A stretch of 18,164 nt of DNA, from positions 1-18,164 of the forward strand of contig CALMBI010000172.1 in the NCBI GenBank assembly GCA_937860115.1, given 5' to 3'. The stretch comes from an uncultured Arcobacter sp. Its GTDB lineage: Bacteria > Campylobacterota > Campylobacteria > Campylobacterales > Arcobacteraceae. The notes under the pieces are model-generated. The model was not told where the DNA came from, searched no databases, and saw only the letters and a program-made list of their open reading frames with translations. Positions 15,176 through 18,164 of the stretch are shown in pieces. Positions within the stretch are counted from its first letter, which is position 1; each line of letters opens with the position of its first letter. The translations under genes and the position numbers were made by a program.

Positions 15176-16392
15176 CCACCAATACTCATACTAAAAATTG
15201 GAAGTAACATAGCAATAACAATAAATCCAATCACCCCACCAACAATAAGCATAAGCATTGGTTCTAGAAGTGTTAAAAAACTTCCTAATTTATCACTATT
15301 TTTTGAACTATAAAGTTCAGCTAGATTTTCTAATACACTTGTGAGTTGACTTGTCTCTTCACCAATAGCAATAGCTTGAATAAAAGCAATATCAATTTTA
15401 TAGATTTTACTTGTATCAAGAATTTTAGAGAGTCGCTCCCCCTCTACTACTTTTTGAGATGCTTCACTAAAAAGTTTTTTAAGTACATCGTTCCCAAGAG
15501 TATTTGAACTCATTTTGAATCCCTGCACAACAGGAACACCAGACTTTAAAAGAATCGCATTCATATAAGCAAATCTACTTAATTCATTGAGTTCTATTAT
15601 ATTTCCAATAAAAGGGATTTTTAATAAAAAATTATGAAAATTGTATCTAAACTCATCGAGTTGTTTTAAAGCTACTCCAAAAGCAAAAATAAACATAGCA
15701 AAAAGGATTGCAATACTTAAAAAATGCTCCCCCATAAAATTTCCAGCACTTATCACTATAGTTGTAATAGGTGGTAATTCTTGCCCATTTTGAATAAAAA
15801 TATTTGTGATCTTTGGAACAATAAAGCTTAGCATAAAACTCACCATAAAAATAGAAACAACTATGATAAATACAGGATATGTCATAGATTGTGAAATCTG
15901 TTTTTTGAGTTTATGTTCTTTGATAAGATAGTTTGAAAGTTCAAGTAAAACATCTTTTAATATCCCACCATCTTCACTTACTTTGATCGATTGAAGATAA
16001 AATTCAGGAATCAAAACATTATTTTGACTCTCTAACGCAGTATAAAAATTTTTTCCCTCATTAAGTAATGTTACGATTGACTCAAAAAAAGGATTCATTT
16101 TTTTATCAGTTTTATATCGTTCATTGATAAGTTTTATTGAGTTTGGTAGTGATATACCAGCATTGAGATAGATACTAAGATCTTTACTCACGCTTGCTAA
16201 TTGTAAGGCTGGAATTTTATATCTTTTTTCAAGTTTAAATAATTCAAATATATCTTTTTGATCTTCACTTAAAGTCTCATAAATAATCTTTTTTTGTTTG
16301 AGTTTTTGCTTTACAGTTGTGATATCGTTAGCTTCAATTTTTCCACTTATTTTTTTGCCAAAATTGTCATAACCACTATATTTAAAAAACAT
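15172..16392 (-). CDS. gspF: Type II secretion / pseudopilus platform protein GspF
   Basis: 406 residues, normal GspF length. An inner-membrane platform protein that links the assembly ATPase to the growing pseudopilus. It has the internal duplication of the family: two cytoplasmic helical domains, starting LQLASVSKDLSIYLNAGISL and LNELSRFAYMNAILLKSGVP, each followed by a conserved acidic segment (IKVSEDGG; IAIGEETSQL). Three membrane segments are visible, near 170-195, 222-245 and 372-402. The N-terminus FFKYSGYDNFGKKISGKIEA matches the usual start. It overlaps the pseudopilin upstream by 11 nt and the GspK-like gene downstream by 4 nt. In this phylum such genes serve secretion or DNA uptake (Cts system in Campylobacter). 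Confidence 0.92.
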   Translation of the reverse strand: MFFKYSGYDNFGKKISGKIEANDITTVKQKLKQKKIIYETLSEDQKDIFELFKLEKRYKIPALQLASVSKDLSIYLNAGISLPNSIKLINERYKTDKKMNPFFESIVTLLNEGKNFYTALESQNNVLIPEFYLQSIKVSEDGGILKDVLLELSNYLIKEHKLKKQISQSMTYPVFIIVVSIFMVSFMLSFIVPKITNIFIQNGQELPPITTIVISAGNFMGEHFLSIAILFAMFIFAFGVALKQLDEFRYNFHNFLLKIPFIGNIIELNELSRFAYMNAILLKSGVPVVQGFKMSSNTLGNDVLKKLFSEASQKVVEGERLSKILDTSKIYKIDIAFIQAIAIGEETSQLTSVLENLAELYSSKNSDKLGSFLTLLEPMLMLIVGGVIGFIVIAMLLPIFSMSIGG

Positions 16393-16924
16393 CTCTTACC
16401 TTATTTACATTATTTTCAAAATATTCAAAAACATAACTCATACTATCAACAACTGTAGGTTTATCAAATAATGAATTAAATATATAAACCTTATCATTTA
16501 CCTCTACAATCATATCTTTTGATTTGCCATACCTATCAATTTTATAAATAAAATCAATAGGATAACTCTCCATCTCTTCTAATCGTAAATCATTATAACT
16601 GATCGTTGATGGGCGACTCTCATAGGTATAAGCTCTTGGTCTATTTTCATCAAAAAGCTTCTCTTGTAAAACTTCTTTCATAATACCATCAATCACTACA
16701 AAACATTTTTGATCAACATAACTACAAGCAATCTCTTTGGAATCACTATACTCATATCTTGAAAGTATTGATTTTATTTTTATTAGATTTTCATTTATGT
16801 TGTTTTTCTCTGGTTCTTTTTGAAGATTTACAAAATAAACGCTATATACAGCGATCAAAATGATCACTATAATTAAAAGTTCAACGAGTGTAAATCCTTT
16901 TTTTATTTTTGTTGCTCTTGACAT
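16382..16924 (-). CDS. Minor pseudopilin (prepilin-type N-terminal motif)
   Basis: 180 residues. A type III-like (prepilin) signal: leader MSRATKIKKG then F11-TLVELLIIVIILIAVYSV, with Glu15 at +5, so cleavage by the prepilin peptidase is expected after Gly10. After the hydrophobic helix the protein is polar and has no recognised domain. By position between gspG and gspF it could be a GspH-, I- or J-type minor subunit, but it is too divergent to assign. The start lies inside the 3' end of the frame-corrected gspG, overlapping by 22 nt. Confidence 0.75.
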   Translation of the reverse strand: MSRATKIKKGFTLVELLIIVIILIAVYSVYFVNLQKEPEKNNINENLIKIKSILSRYEYSDSKEIACSYVDQKCFVVIDGIMKEVLQEKLFDENRPRAYTYESRPSTISYNDLRLEEMESYPIDFIYKIDRYGKSKDMIVEVNDKVYIFNSLFDKPTVVDSMSYVFEYFENNVNKVRDVF

Positions 16925-17330
16925 TTTGAGTAATAAATATCGTCACTTCCACCCTCAGCTTTATCTTCACCAAAAGAGATCAATTCAAAACCATTTTCAC
17001 CATCAGTATAGACAAATGAATTCCCCCAACTATCTTTTGGTAATTTTCCATCTTCAAAATATTTTTTCTCAACTAAATATTGAGTCCTTCAGAAGTTGTT
17101 GGATAGCTTGAATTATCAATTTTGTACATTTTGATCGCTTGAGCAATATTTTTCATCTCAATACAAGTAATTTTTACTTTTACTTCATCACTTTTACCCG
17201 TAAGACTTGGCAATACAAACGATGCCAAAAGACCCAAAATGATAATAACTACCATGAGCTCCATCAAAGTAAAAGCTTTTTTTGTATTTTTGATCAGTTT
17301 ATGTGATATTTCTAACTCTTTATTTTCCAT
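16903..17330 (-). pseudogene. gspG: Major pseudopilin GspG, frameshifted
   Basis: The first frame (17330-17073, 85 residues) has the prepilin motif KKA-FTLMELMVVIIILGLLAS with Glu at +5 and the GspG signature YPTTSEGL. It stops at TAG 17073-17075. Adding one T in the TTT run (A-run 17075-17077 on the plus strand) restores LVEKKYFEDGKLPKDSWGN, then FVYTDGENGFELISFG and GGSDDI, the conserved calcium-site end of GspG, with a stop at 16903. The corrected length is 142 residues, the family norm. Residue -1 of the cleavage site is Ala instead of the usual Gly. An AGGGA ribosome-binding site precedes ATG. The break is probably a sequence error; a real break would remove the C-terminal half and disable the pseudopilus. 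Confidence 0.85.
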
Positions 17331-17350
17331 ATAAGTTCCCTGTGTTTAGC

Positions 17351-17377
17351 AAATTTTAGGGTTTTTAACCAAAATTT
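17351..17377. other. Hairpin in the divergent gspG-metG intergenic region
   Basis: AAATTTT-ag-GGTT / AACC-AAAATTT, 11 pairs with a 2-nt bulge and a TTT loop, located 21 nt upstream of the gspG start. It could be a regulatory site or leader structure for either divergent gene. Clear promoter boxes are not visible in this 163-nt gap (17331-17493). Confidence 0.35.
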
Positions 17378-17493
17378 GATTAAGAATAAATCATCTACCT
17401 TTTAAAAACAATCCTCTTGGAAAACAAAATTTATCACTTCTAAACCAACTTTTTGGTATTCTCTCACAATAATCAAAGTACAAGGGAAACGAA

Positions 17494-18164
17494 ATGTCAC
17501 AAAAAGACAACACAATCTATATAACAACTCCAATCTATTATGTAAATGATGTAGCACATATTGGTCATGCCTATACAACTATTATAGCAGACACTTTAGC
17601 TAGATATGCAAGACTAACAGGAAATAAAACTTTCTTTTTAACTGGAACAGATGAGCATGGGCAAAAAATAGAAACAAGTGCAGCAGCACGTGGTAAATCT
17701 CCAAAAGAGTATGCTGATGAAGTAAGTGGAAAATTTAAAGCTTTATGGGATGATTTTGGTATCACTTATGATAAGTTTATACGAACAACTGATGAAGAGC
17801 ACAAAACTGGTGTACAAAAAGCGTTTCAAACAATGTTTGATAAAGGGGATATCTACAAAGGGCACTACGAGGGGAACTATTGTGTAAGTTGTGAAACATT
17901 TTTTACAGATGCACAACTTTTAGACAATGGAGGATGCCCTGATTGTGGTCGTCCAACAACAATCGTAAAAGAGGAAAGTTACTTTTTTGCTCTTTCAAAA
18001 TACCAAGATAAACTTCTCAAACTCTATGAAGAGAATCCTTCATTTATCCTTCCTAAAGCAAAAGCAAAAGAGATTATAAATTTTGTAAGTGGTGGACTCA
18101 ATGATCTCTCAATCAGTAGAACCTCATTTGATTGGGGTGTGAAGCTTCCAGCTTCTATGAATGA
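17494..18164 (+). CDS. metG: Methionyl-tRNA synthetase, 5' part (runs off the window)
   Basis: The first 223 residues plus two bases; the gene continues past the window end. A class I synthetase charging tRNA-Met. Signature HIGH at residues 22-25 (VNDVAHIGHAYTTI), TGTDEHGQKIE at 50-60, and a zinc knuckle from Cys130-X2-Cys133 and Cys148-X2-Cys151. Then KEESYFFALSKYQDKL and SGGLNDLSISR, all normal for MetG. The KMSKS motif and the anticodon domain lie beyond the edge. An AAGGGA ribosome-binding site lies 6 nt before ATG at 17494. Divergent from gspG. Confidence 0.95.
   Translation, partial: MSQKDNTIYITTPIYYVNDVAHIGHAYTTIIADTLARYARLTGNKTFFLTGTDEHGQKIETSAAARGKSPKEYADEVSGKFKALWDDFGITYDKFIRTTDEEHKTGVQKAFQTMFDKGDIYKGHYEGNYCVSCETFFTDAQLLDNGGCPDCGRPTTIVKEESYFFALSKYQDKLLKLYEENPSFILPKAKAKEIINFVSGGLNDLSISRTSFDWGVKLPASMN

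Noticed and set aside
1..18164. CRISPR arrays, tRNA genes, insertion sequences, phage or toxin-antitoxin genes
   Set aside because: No direct-repeat arrays, cloverleaf-like sequences, transposase motifs or small paired toxin genes were seen on either strand.

Overview
The window is AT-rich, densely coded DNA that reads as Campylobacterota (epsilonproteobacteria). An Arcobacteraceae or Sulfurimonadaceae relative is plausible, but the genus is not settled. The case rests on the short HrcA (261 aa) in the order hrcA-grpE-dnaK without dnaJ, kinases with an AHQW(R/K)QPL H-box, a biotin carboxylase of the 480-residue PycA-like kind, and low-GC codon use. There are no tRNA or rRNA genes, insertion sequences, CRISPR arrays or phage genes.

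Layout. (1) 161-592: an exported DsrE-family protein, ending in an AT-rich hairpin. (2) 819-2062: a degenerate-GGDEF/EAL signalling gene broken by a 1-nt frameshift. It converges on (3) the heat-shock operon hrcA-grpE-dnaK (minus strand, 5604 to 2148). This operon has a perfect-spacing sigma-70 promoter flanked by two CIRCE operators and a strong shared terminator at 2098-2127. A 209-nt spacer between grpE and dnaK holds a 62-nt imperfect palindrome. (4) 5821-6711: an EamA-type exporter. (5) 6704-9844, minus strand: a phosphorelay cluster made of a REC-kinase hybrid, a PAS kinase and an OmpR-like response regulator; both kinase genes carry single-base frameshifts. (6) 9919-10791: an AraC/GyrI-type regulator, divergent from (7) a biotin carboxylase subunit (10957-12408). 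(8) 14420-12436, minus strand: rimK (ribosomal protein S6 glutamate ligase) followed 14 nt later by an M42-type metallo-aminopeptidase. (9) 17330-14546, minus strand: a small type II secretion/pseudopilus operon (gspG, a second pseudopilin, gspF, a gspK-like gene) ending in a long intrinsic terminator. (10) 17494 to the window end: the first 223 codons of metG.

The window is mostly housekeeping and signalling genes, and I see no clear undescribed system. The points worth a second look are four single-base frameshifts, each in or beside a homopolymer run (EAL gene, two kinases, gspG), the double CIRCE bracket around the hrcA promoter, the structured grpE-dnaK spacer, the two adjacent kinases with swapped receiver/kinase order, and the rimK-M42 peptidase pair. 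The simplest reading of the frameshifts is sequence or assembly error, because every downstream frame is intact and restores a family-typical length. One of them, however, falls on a canonical A-AAA-AAC slippery heptamer.
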